Shown here: one piece after another, positions 31,871 through 44,599 of the stretch
Layout of the letters: every line of letters begins with the position of its first letter
How positions within the stretch are numbered: position 1 is the stretch's first letter
Assembly: GCF_047948215.1 (NCBI RefSeq)
Contig: NC_134455.1
Location: 300,008,647-300,072,646, forward strand
Origin: Lycorma delicatula
Lineage: Eukaryota > Arthropoda > Insecta > Hemiptera > Fulgoridae
Direction: 5' to 3'
Length of the DNA: 64,000 bases
Program-made: the position numbers and the translations under genes
Notes under the pieces: generated by a model
The model's input: the letters and a program-made list of their open reading frames with translations, nothing else
What the model was told of the DNA's origin: nothing
Database searches by the model: none

Positions 31871-33789
31871 TTATTTATTTTTAATAACGTAAACATAGTA
31901 GTCTTTTTTTGTAGCAGGCATATAATAATCATACAATTTTTGTTAGTATGTGGAATTTTAATAATTGTTCAGTATTCTCAATAAAAAATTTTCGTTAAAA
32001 AATTGTATTCGTATACTCGTGCTTTGCATAGTACGTCTAAATAACAAACAACAATTTACTATATACAACTTTATATCAGTTTTGTAAAATTGAAAAAAGT
32101 AAAAAAAAAAAAAAAACAAAAAAAAACCAAATATTTTTTAATACTAATACTGAGTATAAACAGTATTTCTTAGTTGTATAATGTCATTAAATCAGTCTGT
32201 ATTGTAGATATTTAATTAAAAACAAGAATTTTAATAGTTATAAGTGGTAGAGTTTCCGTGAATTACTTATCTAGAATTACTTAATTTTTCTCTCTAGTTT
32301 TATGTTGACCATTAATTTATCAGCTGTGCATTAAGGTTATTATCACAAAATGGTTCCCATGTTAAACTAATATTAAATTTTAATTAAACATATAAATAAA
32401 TAATGATAAATACAAATGATGGTAAGGTATTTAATATGGAACAATCACCACTGACCACTTTTATAGAAGTGTTTTTCAGTGCAGGTAAAGTTTGGTAACT
32501 AACGATGAAAGATTTAAGCGTAGTATTTATATGTTCGCTTCTTGAACTAGCATATCGTTTACTGTAAACTACCGATAATAGATAATGGATAACAATTCAT
32601 CCAATATACGTTTTGAAGGGTTAGAGAAAGTAAAGGCACGATTACTTTACAATCTGAACTGTTTAGGAGGATGAAGTTCAATTTAAAAGCTTATAGATTG
32701 GATTTAGCCGATTCAATTTAATATGCCTTGATATTAGTTAATTATTCATACATTTATTGTTGTAGATTAAAGTTGTGTTCTCAAATAAGGAAAATTCTAC
32801 TACTGTTAACAATAATCTAAAAATAATGCGGGACTGCCTTTTTTTCATAATTCATAACTTGTAGCAATATATTTTATTTGTGATACCCTAAATTTTTTTT
32901 AATATGAAATTGAAACAAATTATAAACTCATAGCGTACATGAGGTGAATTCTCCTCCCCCCATAAAACGAAGTTAAGTAGAGTAAAATGACATTCATGGA
33001 AAATTTCACTTATGTGAGCATGCGTATGTGGTCAGACACGCACATACGAGCTTAATCTCACTCCATTATACTGTCATCACAATTGTTTTCTCTTGTTTTT
33101 ATTGCATCCAAACAACAACCGCATGCGTTTTTATAATGATTTATTTCGAGAGGAATAAAATAAACGTAATCTCATTTTTTAGCGTCTCTAAACCAAATAA
33201 TAAATGTTGACATTTTCAAAATTTTATCTACCTGTTTCCTTATTAAATATAACATAAGCAAGCACGATGTGTTCAGTTACTTGATATATTCTACAAAAAA
33301 AATTATCATATACAAATGATTTACACATTGAAATTACTATTTAAAATGAAAAAATAAAATTATATACTTTTCATGACACTTCTTTTCCTTTGATGTTAAA
33401 GACTTTGTGAGAATTTAATATAAATTTTTCAATATTATAATTTTCAATCAAAGATATGCTTTTTAATATTAATTTAAAAATTACATTACTTATCGTTCAA
33501 TTTGTATTATTCTTATAATTCTTCATTTAGAACCTCCCTAAGTAACATTTAAAATTGTAATTCAGTATTTTATAACTAGTGTTATTAAATTACTTGAATA
33601 TAATAATCCTTTTTTGTCCATTTCTGTATAGAGTATAAAACTCTTCCAGTACTCTTGCAATAGTCCTTGCGTTTTTTTCATGACATTATGGAATTTTATT
33701 ATTGTTGTGTATAGAAATGCTGATTCCTATTAGAAGCAACAGTTTGGGATTTTTGACTGTTAACGTAGGTAACTTTTAGAAAAAAAAAT
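31871..33789. other. A+T-rich stretch, no gene
   Basis: An A-rich run at 32101-32127 (31 A over 3 blocks) and a small hairpin cgtatgtg..cacatacg near 33023-33049. No coding region supported. Confidence 0.5.
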
Positions 33790-34130
33790 AGAAAAGAATA
33801 AACTTGATGCTTTTGAGATGTGATGTTGGAAAAGAATTTTGAAGATCTATTGGTAAATGGAGTGAAAAACGAGGATATATTAACAAAAGTGGGTCATAAA
33901 GAACATTACTATCAACAATAGCGAAAAAAGGAGAAATATGATAAATCACTTACCTGAACATAACTACTGTACGATGATAGAGGATTTAATAAGTGGGGAA
34001 GAGTAGTGAGAGAAAGTCCAAGAAAATAGTTCATGGATAAATGAGGAAACGAGAACATTAAGAGAAATTTAAGATAGTGGTCTTGAATAGAAAATGGTAA
34101 GGCCAATCAATCTTGGATTGAGGAAAAAAA
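33790..34130 (+). pseudogene. RTE-like LINE C-terminal relic
   Basis: Plus-strand remains of an RTE-like ORF2 C terminus. Frames interrupted by stops read LDAFEM.CW, KRRNMINHLPEHNY, MIEDLISG, RESPRK and NGKANQSWIE. The order matches the copy a/b region from EAFEMWCYRRML through RLIGHILRHPG to GRPRLEY, but the sequence is much more diverged, so it is an older or different subfamily. Confidence 0.6.
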
Positions 34131-34900
34131 TAGAGTTGCTGACGTGCAGACCGAAGTTTTACAAAACTAGGAATGATTGTAAAATAAGTGAAGATAACTC
34201 CGATGAATCTGTTATCGAATAATGATCTCATGAACAGGATTGGCAGTAAACTATCATCATCACTTTTTACCTTTTCTTTTTATTAAAATAAAGACATAAA
34301 AGTATTAAAATCTATAAGTAATAAATAAAATTCAATAAAAATTTAACAAATAAAAATATAAAGTAACTGCACGTAAAAAAATTAAATAAAAATATCGCTG
34401 AAAATAAAGGGAAACATAATAAGTTTGCAGACTGCGTGCTCACGAACATCATGTAACGTTTGTTGTATTTATATTCCTAGTGTCTTCCCGCCGGTCCAGC
34501 TATCTATCCGCACCGTCAGCTACCTTTTTGAACTTTAATGAATAATAGAAGGAAGAGTTTGTAGTGTTGTTTTTGTACAGATACAAATCGACAAAAATGA
34601 AAATGTCTAATATGTGATAACTAAACGAGAGAGACACGTGTTACAACCGCTACGTTGTTCATGAATTGCATATGATATTATACAATGTGCTCCGATATCC
34701 GGAATGGCTTTTTCCTAATTAGCATGTATAGTTCAAGTAGAATTTCATTCTGGTTGGACTGAATTTTTCAAAATTGTTCTTGTTTTCCTACAGATGCAGG
34801 GATTATTTTCCTTGTAATCAGTCGCGACAAGAAACCAGTTTTAAATTAACGATGTCTGTACACTTTATTTAAGGTTAGGTAGTTATAGTTATAGATAGTA

Positions 34901-34937
<37 letters not shown>

Positions 34938-36011
34938 TTTATATATATAAGTAGTTATAGTATAACTGGACAAAATTTTACTACCAGTTTTAATTCGAAT
35001 TGTGTTATGTATTCCTAAAGGTGGGATTTTTGAATCTGTTATAAATGTTTCTATTTGACGAATTTATTATTCTGAATTTTATAAAACAGAGAAAATTGAA
35101 AATTGTTTCACTAGAAACAGATTTTTATAATAAAAATGTTAAATTTATGATAAAACTAATTATTTTAATTATTATTATTTTTTTGTTTTTTAAATAATAA
35201 AATCTGATTTCCAGTCAGTAGAATCAAAAGATACAGAGGAAGATCATTCTAAAGTTATTGGTTTTCTTAGTTATTAAAACTTAATTGCACACAGTGATTA
35301 TTATTGGTGTGAAATTTAAATTATAAACCGTTCTTAGATTCCAATCTTAATTCTAATATATATATTTTTTTTTCATTCTTAATTACTGAAGGTTTTATTC
35401 ATATTTAATAAAAAAATTATTTTGGCAAAGTGCCTCAACAATGAATTACCACTTGGCTACACTTTCTACTTAATATTACAGCTTTAATCAGATAATGTTC
35501 ATTTTAATAGTAATTCATTATTTAATGTATTTTTTTATTACGTTGTTAAAAAAAGATATTAATAATAATTATTTAAAATAAATTTCTCTATTATGCCAAG
35601 TTAAAAAAAAAAAAAATTAAATTTTTATCAGGTTTGCTGGCTCGCTGCATTTTCTGGTATTAAAATGACATTTAGTATCTTTTTTTACATAGATTTGCAT
35701 TAGTAATTTATTTTTGAACAGTAATTTTAAAATTGATAAATTTGGTTTATAATAAAAGAAATTATAGATTAAACACCAGAAAATATTAATATTTCAGAAT
35801 ATTTTTTCTAAACTTTAAAAATTAAGTGAAATTAGTACTTAAGAACGTCAGAAAGTTATGTACATAAGATGTGTTTTTTTTTTTTTGTTGATCAATTTTA
35901 CTGGATTTATTTTATTAAATCTACAGTAGATGTTATGAGGCGTAGTTTACATTAATTCTATTGTTATGGTAGAGAGATATATAATCTTTCACAGTTCTAT
36001 TTATAATAAAA
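34131..36011. other. A+T-rich stretch, no gene
   Basis: A TA microsatellite at about 34904-34935 and a slightly GC-richer patch at 34440-34520. No coding region supported. Confidence 0.5.
34904..34935. repeat. TA microsatellite
   Basis: About 15 TA units. Confidence 0.95.
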
Positions 36012-36626
36012 TCTGATGTGGACATTACATGACTTCCTTGTACGCCTATTAAATTACATGTACACATTTTTAAGTAATAAAATTTTGTTTCATTAATAAC
36101 TTCTGATATTTTTTCTTTTTTTTTATTATTATTGAATTATTATTAATCATAAAAATTTGTTTAAATGAGAGGTTAATAATTAATTATTAATAAATCAATA
36201 TATTTAAATAAAAAAAAAAAGTTATAATAAAAGATATGAATTCTGTTTCGAACCGATGTGCCTTCCCCTAATATCCAAATATTTCGTTAATTAAAATTTT
36301 CTTTGGCTATAACTCTGGAACCAATAAAAATAAGTATCACTTATATATCGTTGAAAAGCTCTCAATAAGGGCTTATTACTGTCCAGTCGATTACATTCAA
36401 AAGAGAAGGAGCACAATATATATTACACACTCCTAATTCCAAAATTTCAACATTCTACGGCTAACCGTTTTTGAGTTATGTGAGATACTTACGTACGTAC
36501 AGACGTCATGCCGAAACTAGTCAAAAAGGATTCAGGGTTGATCAAAATGAATATTTCAATTGAAATATGAAAATCAAAATTTTTCGTGATCACAATACTT
36601 ACTTTACTTCGTAAAAGAAAGTAAAA
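36012..36626 (+). mobile_element. Unclassified interspersed repeat A, copy 2 (longest)
   Basis: Same order of blocks as copy 1 and extends further: tctgatgtggacattacatg, acttccttgtacgcc, the tttcgaaccgatgtgcc block, ggctataactctggaacca, then an additional 3' half with ctacggctaaccgtttttga, acgtacgtacagacgtcatg and cgtgatcacaatactt, ending at a hairpin around actttacttcgtaaaagaaagt. The 5' block acttccttgtacg and the 3' block (cgtacaagcaagt in copy 3) are near inverses, so the element has short terminal inverted similarity. No coding capacity. Confidence 0.7.
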
Positions 36627-38304
36627 ATAAAAATAATAAACAAATGCATAATGGATTCCGAGATTAGAGGGCACTTTCAGACTTTTGAAAACAAATTGTT
36701 GAAAGATTAATGAGAAGATTGCTTCGATAAAATTTTATATTAATGAGTATCAGTTTAAAAGAATTAACTGTAAAATTTAATTTAAGTATCATTAGTTGAT
36801 GTACTGAATTTAGCTTTTTATGTGCTACCAGATTATTTAAATTCTCATTGTTATTTATAAAATTGAAGGTGGTTTTGTACTCAGAAAGGCATCAATCTTG
36901 TTTACTACAAATTTTGGTTCTGCTGTTAATGGTTCTTTATAGGAAGAAGCTTGAAGAGAGAAGTAAAATTATAAGCTGAAGGAGACAGACAGAAGAGAGT
37001 GAGTTCTATCTAAGAAAATTTTATTTTTGGTTCAACAACCTAACAAAATAGTCGATTGATTGTTATTTTTCGAGATAATAATTCTGACAGTTGGCAACAT
37101 GTGATTATTTCATATTAATAATGACGACTATTGTTTTTAATAGTCATTATAATCATTATTCCAGTATTTTGTTAATCTTTCAGAAAAGTTTTGATGAATT
37201 TTTTCTTTATTTCGTCACAACACACAGTCGTGTTCCAAGCGTCGAGCAATGCACACGCCGCCTATATTTTATTGTGAGTTCGAATGAATCAATTTATTTT
37301 TTAATTTATAGCAGTTCTAAATTCATGAAACGATGAAACATATTCTTTTTATTGCAAAAACCGATTTTGAAGTAATTTCCCCAAAAAAATTATGGTATAA
37401 TGATTTTGAGAGAAGTGTCACGTGTTTTACTGCAATCAGCGACGATGAAAAGATTAAAGCGAGTCGGTTGAGATATTTAAGGTCTATTTCCATGTGAGAC
37501 CTGATTTCATGTAATGATTAGCTGATGATAAATAATTTAAAAATAAAATAATTTTCCAAAACTATACAAAACTAAAATAATTTTTTAGTTTGTTATTTGT
37601 GTTTTAATGGTTAATACATATGAGTGGCTATCGCCTATGTAATCTTTTTAACATTTTTGTAATTATTTGTTTTTTTTTTTTAAATATTTACAGGTCGATA
37701 GTTAGTCATGAAACTAATTCAGAATAAGGTATTTTTTAATGATTTTATTATTTATTCCTTCTGTATTTTAATATTACGGTAGGAAACAAATCACATAAAT
37801 CATTTATTTTTAATATCTATTTCATAGAAATGTAACATACCTTTTGAAGATTGAGTAAGATTGATTAAGTTTACTTAATACGGAAGTTTTTATTTACTTT
37901 AATACTTTAGAAATTTTTAATAAATTTGTATTAAGTGAGATATAATAATGAATAACGGCTAGTTTGAAAACACTAGCATAGACTATTTTCAATATTTATT
38001 GATAGTTCACTCAGTGGGAAGTTTAAATATTCAAAATTCATGATTTACGATTTTCAATATCCCATGAATTACCTGAAAAAGATAAATACATCCAAATTTT
38101 GTACTTTTTTCCTCTATTTCCTGGCGGAATAGGGCACTGGGTATGAAGATGATATAGTTATGAAAAAAATTATAATTTTGATTTTCATAATAATAAAATA
38201 TTTCATGAAGATTTTTATAATGAATTTGTCAAATAAAATCCTTACTAGTTTGAAAAAGAAATGAGTGTTATGTTTCCAGATGTAAAACAAGAAATTTGAT
38301 TGTG
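36627..38304. other. A+T-rich stretch, no gene
   Basis: The 81-codon plus-strand frame at 37091-37336 has no recognisable domain. Nothing else supported. Confidence 0.45.
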
Positions 38305-39045
38305 CCGGATGGCTTCGACGACACGTGGTAACTTAGAACCTTATGGTAGCCCTGAAAAAAGCGGTTTATAGAAAGATGGCCCGGAAAAGAGGCATTTGTG
38401 GGTTTTGCGAAGTAGCCCGAAGAAAGGCTGTTGGGTCCGGAAGCTGGTCTCCGACGATCTTGGCTCGGCTGTTGTCGGAGAGTTGCAGCTCGACCGTTGA
38501 AATCGGACCGAACTTCCCATCAGTGGCGAGTCGAAGTCGGTCGTCTTTCAACGGCGCGGCTGAGGCTATTCTTCCCGAGCGATCTCACTCTGGGCCGGCT
38601 CCTGCTGATGGGCCCATTGATAGGCTCGCCGGCCAGGCCACTTGAATCCCGGCAAGCTGAGTCGGGAAGATAATGTCCACACGCCTAGGGATTTCCTCAG
38701 TAGGTTGGTCAGGCCTGGTGCTCAGGCGGGAATGTTCGGTTCCACCTGAGTTCCCACGTTGGACCTGCCAGGGAACTTCTGCTTCTTTCTTTTTGATCTT
38801 CTTTCTTCTTCTTTTTCTGGTGGAGGACGGTGACAGAATAAGCTTTCGCTATGCTGGTAATGATTTTTCATAAGCGCCTGCGAATGGTGAAGCTGCAGCG
38901 CCTCTTTAGTAGGAGAGTTGCGCGGTCAGCTTTCTTGGAGAGGAAAGCGTGTGTAGGCGCGTAGATGAACTACAAGTTTTTCAACATCTACCGGCTAGCG
39001 TCGCGCTCGCCGATAGAGAGCACAGTATGTGACAACAAGTTATAC
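38305..39045. other. GC-rich island of unknown identity
   Basis: Roughly 700 bases with clearly higher GC and many CpGs, in sharp contrast to both flanks. Open frames occur on both strands (plus 38343-38645 and 38673-38873; minus 38366-38551), none with a domain I recognise. A pyrimidine tract lies at 38782-38822 (purine-rich on the minus strand). It ends ctagcgtcgcgctcgccgat. Candidates are the 5' region of an R1- or other GC-rich LINE, an LTR leader, a CpG-rich promoter with first exon, or transferred DNA. The sequence alone does not decide. Confidence 0.6.
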
Positions 39046-40019
39046 TCATGATTCCATAAAAATGATTCAGATCCCCTTAAAAAGTATTTTTAATAAAATA
39101 ACGAATGCGTCAAGCTATATTTTTTTGTATTTTTAAAATTAAAAGGAAACTTTTGCAAAACTAATTTAAAATGAATATATTTAATTGCTTTTCTAAAGAT
39201 GTTTAGAAATTAATTAATTTGCTAAGCAAAGATTTTGATTCTGAATCATTTGTATAAAGCCCACGAACAGAGAAAAATCATAGAAAACAAAATCTAAAAC
39301 GAATCTCGGCAATAAAGTATATTTTATTCTTTGAAAAACTTGAAATCATTGAATAGGCTAAAGAATAGGAACTTCTGAATCTTATTTCAAAGGTTCTCTT
39401 GAGCAAGTAATTAAAATAAAAATAAACTAATGAAAAGGAAAGATAGCATAAAATTAAAAATTAAATTAATCAAATAATTTTTTTTAAATTTTTGGTTTAT
39501 ATGGAACTTAAAACTTTTATTGAAATATAAAATAAATGTCTTTCGTCAGTAGTAGTAAGAGTTATAAAAAAATAGATTTGTAATTTATTTATACGATTTC
39601 ATTAATTTTGTTTAAGGCAGTTCGTAATTGTTAGGAAAAAAATAATATTTCTTTAAAATTTACTTTTTATCGTGACAGCAATTCGGTTGTTCACAATTAT
39701 ATTTTTCTTAAATGTAAATAAAAATAAAATTCACGTATCAATTTTTTTTCCCAGAATTAATTACATTATTTAAAAAAAAAAGTTCTTTATAATTACTCTC
39801 ATTACAATTAATTTAAAAAAAAATCATTTCACATTTACTATTACGTTTATTCAAAATTCAATGAAATTTATTATTTTTTTTTGAGCAACGACTAAAGCCT
39901 GAAGTAAATATGTAAGAAAACGGTAAAAATTATTACCAAAACAATAATTACAAAAAAAAGCAATAAAAAAAGTAGTCATAGTTATTCTGTCAAACCTTTC
40001 AAATAAATATATTGTCGCA
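39046..40019. other. A+T-rich stretch, no gene
   Basis: No feature recognised. Confidence 0.5.
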
Positions 40020-40702
40020 TGTTCACGGTCCTACCAGGATATTGAGACTAACAGAATTACAATTTCTTACAAATACAATTTATTACCCTAAAGACAGATA
40101 AACAAAATAAATAATAATAATAATGACAGTATGTATATATAGCATATAAAATAGTAATTCAAATCAAAGGAAAAGGTTTATTTAATGACAGTTAAATTAT
40201 AAAAACATGAATAGAGTCAAATTTACTGAAAACGTTTTATAGACCGCTACAACGTAATATTGCATTAACAACAAAATAACTCTAGAAAAGTCATAAGTTT
40301 ATTCAATTAGATTTTTGCAAATATTATTACTTTTAGGTTTATAATAGAACTATCCTGCAATTTATGAATGAGTAGAATACAAAACTTTTGCTGCTGTTTA
40401 CTAATAACTCGACGAACAACTTCCTGCATTCCCCCACTGACCACGTTGGAATACTCGCGACGTAATCTTCACTAACTACCACAAGCTTACAGATATCGCC
40501 ATCGTCACAACCGCGTTGAACTCGGGATTGCTAAAATACACTATTATTGATTGTTATCACGACTACGCCGAACACTATCTCGCAGAACTATTGACTCTCT
40601 CCGCTAGTCCCTGGCAGTATTTATATAATTATTTTTATTATTCGCGCCTTTACGTTTTTCTATAAGTCCTTTTTCCAGTTCGGTAACTCTTCCAGTGGAA
40701 CA
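40020..40702 (-). mobile_element. Possible solo LTR
   Basis: A 680-base block, more GC-rich in 40380-40630, starting tgttcacgg and ending tggaaca, so the ends form a short inverted TGTTC/GAACA. On the minus strand tatataaatactgcc (40627-40613) is a good TATA region. About 30 bases downstream lies agagtcaatagt, a plausible initiator, as in insect LTR promoters. I found no primer-binding site, polypurine tract, matching second LTR or target duplication, so the call is tentative; it may be a cellular promoter. Confidence 0.3.
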
Positions 40703-41119
40703 ACAGCTTTTGGAGGTGCCATTGTCTGTGTTACAAAGAACAGATTGTTCAATTTACCTGTTAGTCTAAGAAATGAATCCCTTTTGTAGCTCCTTCTGGA
40801 TTCTTCGTTTCAGTATTTTTTTTTCCATTATATCATCTTAATTACAAGAAATCCGTTACGCTGATACGTTATAGTAGTCCTATTACAATACATTTTATTA
40901 AAATTGGCTAATTAAAAAAATATAACAAAAAACCTTTTTTTAATTTCGCGTGAATTCACATAATCGAAAGTTAAAGAAATTTTAATTTTTTTTTTGCGTT
41001 TTATATATTCAGTTTTATGATTGTTTTTAATAATTATTTTATTCAAAATATAGGTAGGCATGAAAAAAAGTCGTATAAAAGGAACTGTTTGTAACAAATC
41101 CTTAAAGTAAAATTCATAT
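40703..41119. other. A+T-rich stretch, no gene
   Basis: Nothing recognised. Confidence 0.5.
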
Positions 41120-41240
41120 TACAGCTATTACTTGCTGGTGGCATCATAAAATCCTTACATGCAGGATTTTAAGGTGGAGGGATCACATTAGGCATCTCAT
41201 TAAATGCATCACCGAGAAAAGCCATCAGTTAGTAAAGGCA
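41120..41240 (+). pseudogene. LINE ORF2 scrap
   Basis: One frame reads ILRWRDHIRHLI and ITEKSHQLVKAITYINQLVG, resembling the thumb segment that follows the ..W..HI..... block in non-LTR reverse transcriptases. Very short; family uncertain. Confidence 0.35.
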
Positions 41241-41242
41241 AT

Positions 41243-41296
41243 CACTTACATAAATCAGTTAGTGGGTCTACAGCCACTAACTGATTTATGTAAGTG
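41243..41296. repeat. Perfect 23-bp foldback hairpin
   Basis: Arms 41243-41265 (starting cacttacataaatcagtta) and 41274-41296 are perfect inverses around the 8-base loop gtctacag. The left arm belongs to the LINE scrap, so the right arm looks like a templated inverted copy. Confidence 0.95.
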
Positions 41297-41368
41297 AAAA
41301 CACACATTGGTGTGCAAAAAGGCGAAAAATCAAGTCTCCTCCATTGGGTCTAACTAAATATGTGTGTG

Positions 41369-41382
41369 GGCGCGCGCGCGCG
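41369..41382. repeat. CG dinucleotide run
   Basis: A run gggcgcgcgcgcgcg in otherwise A+T-rich DNA; potential Z-DNA tract. Confidence 0.8.
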
Positions 41383-41643
41383 TATGTATAAATAAGTACA
41401 AATACTTAGCCAAATTGAAATAAAGAGGTTTGAGACCAACTCAAGAGCATTCAAGCGATTATTTGAAATGAATTTTCATTCGGTGGTCGCGGTTGAAAGA
41501 CTGCCGACTACGGAAAGAAAGTAGAAAATGTAAGTTCATTAGCGGTGATGTAGTAATTTCTGGTGCAGTTAAAATTGTGTAGCTTAATGTACTTTTTAAT
41601 AACACATACAGTATAGATGTATTTACTCGTAGCTTAAAAAATG

Positions 41644-42060
41644 TTCAACAATGTGTATATATTGTTGAACAATTTTTATATTTCAAAAAATGAAATATAT
41701 ATCACATGTGTTTATGAATGTTTAAATATTGTAAAATGAATCGGTAACACCAGAGTTAGTAAAACATTTCAACATGAATTTATTCATAATTTTTCATTTA
41801 TTTTCAACAATGTAATATGAAATTTATATCAAATATTATTTATGAGTGTTTTTTTTTTTTTTTAATTATTGTAAAATGAATCAGTGGCACCAGAGTTAAT
41901 AAAATGGTCAATCTCATGTGTTTTTTATATTTACAATTTACAGCGCTGTTTCGTCTGTCTTATTAAATTTTTCTTCTTTAAATCATGTAATTCAGTTCAT
42001 TTCAGTTTACGTTCAACAATGTGATATGAAATATATATCAAACGTATTATTTATGTATTA
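41644..42060. repeat. Degenerate tandem repeats, three units
   Basis: Units begin ttcaacaatgt..atatgaaat at 41644, 41802 and 42012. Units 1 and 2 also share gtaaaatgaatc.gt..caccagagtta near 41732 and 41870. Unit length is about 160-210 bases. They lie directly upstream of the BEL/Pao relic and could be its leader or LTR region, but no LTR ends are evident. Confidence 0.55.
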
Positions 42061-42139
42061 TTTATTTACGTATTTTTCAAACGTATATTTAACGTATTAT
42101 ATAAAACGGGTCCGGAGAATAAAGAATTTTTAATTGGTT

Positions 42140-43540
42140 CACAGCGGTTGAAAATTTTGATTCTCCGGTTCGAGGATATATTTTATTTAATTTTATACTT
42201 TCATAAACAAAGAATTTTATATTCAATCTACCATTATCATAAAGCACCCACGAAAATTACAGCGGATAACGATTTGCAACGATTTCAATATTTAATCGAC
42301 TTTCACAATGCTGGTTGTATTTTAAGATTAGATTACATAAAGAATCCCTAGATATTATACCTAATTTTATTAATGAAATTTCCTCCCACGTACATTCACT
42401 TGAAGCGATGCAGCTTCTCGTTAATGCATACGAATTTATTTTAGTCCAATCTTTAACATCAAAATGCTTGATTATTACTTAATACTTGATTATGGAAGGA
42501 GAAATGATCAAATCAAAGGTTCCTTACATTCAAGAAGACAACTTTTTGAAAATAATATAAGTACATCAAATAAGGAAATAAAGGAAACAATGTCAAAGCA
42601 AAGGGCTACAATTCAACCAAGACTTACTAAGCGTACTACCTTCAATACAAATAATATAAAAGACAAAATGTTATTATTGTAAGTTTAATTATAATCACTG
42701 TTCATTTTGTAATTGAAATCGTTAATTGTATCAATGTAAAGAATTTTTAAACTTGTCCATTAATGATCGTAAATCCTATTTGGAAAATAATTGTTGTCTT
42801 AACAGTTTGCGTAAGAGCTATTTAATTAATCGATGTTATTTTATGTAAAGTTTGCACAAAGAAATAGGCTTAGGATTCAAGGTCGTCAAGCGAATTTCTG
42901 TAGTTTTGAAAGCTAGGACTCAAACTTATAAAGAACGATCTTTCTTTTGTAGGAATAAATAATTCTTTGTCCCAATCTGATTATAGTCAAAATAGCATTG
43001 CATTCCAGATATAAGAACTTTACCAAGGTTCAATGTACTGTCTTACCGGACATTACTGACAGCCTTCCTGTATCCGCATTTGATATTTCATATTTCAATT
43101 TGCTTCATATTATATTTCTGGCAGATCCCGGTTTTAATGTACCGTATATCATTGATATCCTAATAGGAGCTCAATATTACTTGAGTCTTACCCTGCCAGG
43201 TAAATTCATTCGAAATTCATTGGATATCCCACTAAAGAAACTAAATTAGGTTATATAATTAGCGGTTGCCTTCGTATTACCGTTAAAGTCAATATGACTG
43301 TATCATCCTTTCTTGCTCTCAATAATAAAAATTCTCAGCTGTACTTTAGCAGTTCTGGAAAACTGATTACCGCTGATACATCAGGGAATAAAGTGTGAAC
43401 ATTTCCAGTCTAACACTATTCGAAACGATAAGGGTAGATTTATTGTAACATTTAACACGCAAATCTGAATATTCAATTAGGGATTCATTTGTTAGCGCTA
43501 AGAAAAGATTTTTATTAACAATCCTAAACTAAAATTTTAG
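42140..43540 (+). pseudogene. BEL/Pao retrotransposon gag-protease relic
   Basis: Plus-strand remains of a BEL/Pao gag-pol. Near 42380-42450 I read SSHVHSLEAMQLLVNAYEF, the conserved gag segment. Near 42665-42840 is a knuckle-like Cys/His region with KCYYC and SYLENNCCLNSLRKSYL. 42998-43249 is open for 83 residues and includes TKVQCTVLPDITD, LADPGFNV and IDILIGAQYYLSL, the BEL-type retropepsin (DUF1758) C-terminal region. It continues with LGYIISG near 43250. EHFQSNTIRNDKGRFIV and an ..ALRKDFY-like stretch to about 43520 lead into the reverse transcriptase, after which it is lost. Frames change often. No functional product is possible. Confidence 0.7.
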
Positions 43541-43904
43541 CTTAAAGAAGAAAATTTTGTATAAAATTTTTACCGATTAAAATACTAGTTAAACTTAAAA
43601 ATTGAAAGTTAAAAAAAAATTAATTTTTTTAAATATTCCTGATTTCATGATTTTTAAATCACGATTGGGGTTTATTTCAAAATCCTGTCACTGTTTTACT
43701 TGAAATCATATTTACAAAACTTACTGGAACAAAACATATTGGAATACTTCACAATTATATTGAAGCAATTTACAATTGTCACAGCTGTGATGCTGGGGAA
43801 AATTCGATACTTTTCAAGATGCACGCAGCGAATCTGTAGTTAGTCAGTTGCCGTTGTGGTTAGTATCAGATGGCGCCACTGAAAGGAGAAGATAAATAGT
43901 AAAT
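43541..43904. other. Spacer between BEL/Pao and RTE relics
   Basis: No coding signal. A tggcgcc at 43871 resembles a tRNA primer-binding site but nothing around it supports an LTR. Confidence 0.4.
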
Positions 43905-43914
43905 ACTTTTTTTT

Positions 43915-44590
43915 AAATACATACATTGTACTGTAATTAGTGAGGTTCGGTGGGAAGAGGAAGGCGAATTTTGGTCAGGTGATTTTAGAGTAATTAACTC
44001 AGCGTCAAATAATGGGCAGGCAGGAATAGGTTTCGTGATGAACAAGAAGATAGGTAGGAAAGTGGAGTATTTCAATACGCATAGCGATAGAATCATTGTA
44101 ATAAGGATAAAATCAAAACCTAAACCGACAACGATTGTTAACGTCTATATGCCCACAAGCGCCCATGATGATGATGAGGTAGAGTGGGTATACGAAGAGA
44201 TTGATGAAGCAATTAAACTCGTAAAAGGAGATGAAAATTTAATAATAGTTGGAGATTGGAATGCAAGCATTGGAAAAGGCAAGGAAGTAAATATAGTGGG
44301 TGAATACGGGCTGGGCAAAAGGAATGAAAGAGGGGACCGACTTATAGAGTTTTGCACGAAGTATAATTTAGTAATTGCCAACACCCAATTTAAAAATCAC
44401 AATAGAAGAATATACACTTGGAAAAAGCCAGGCGATACTGCAAGGTATCAGATAGATTATATCATGGTATAGCAAAGATTTAGAAATCAACTCGTTGACT
44501 GTAAAACTTACCCTGGAGCAGACATTGATAGCGACCATAATTTGATGATAATGAAATGTAGATTGGGGTTTAAAAACCTGAAGAAAAGGT
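43915..44590 (+). pseudogene. RTE-like endonuclease domain
   Basis: APE-type endonuclease that would nick target DNA. The frame reads EVRWEEEGEFWSGDFRVI, GIGFVMNKKIGRKVEYF, IVNVYMPTSAHDDDEVEW, LIIVGDWNASIGKG, GEYGLGKRNERGDRLIEFC, ANTQFKNHNRRIYTWKK and QIDYIMV. A TAG at 44470 is followed in frame by PGADIDSDHNLMIMKCRLG, which has the terminal SDH catalytic motif. The GDWNA, NERG..LIEFC and DSDH blocks closely match the RTE/BovB endonuclease pattern (annotated in many insects as craniofacial development protein 2-like). The motif residues are kept. Confidence 0.85.
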
Positions 44591-44599
44591 GTCATGAAT

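Noticed and set aside
43871..43877. tggcgcc resembling a primer-binding site
   Set aside because: No LTR end before it and no gag after it; an RTE element starts 30 bases later.
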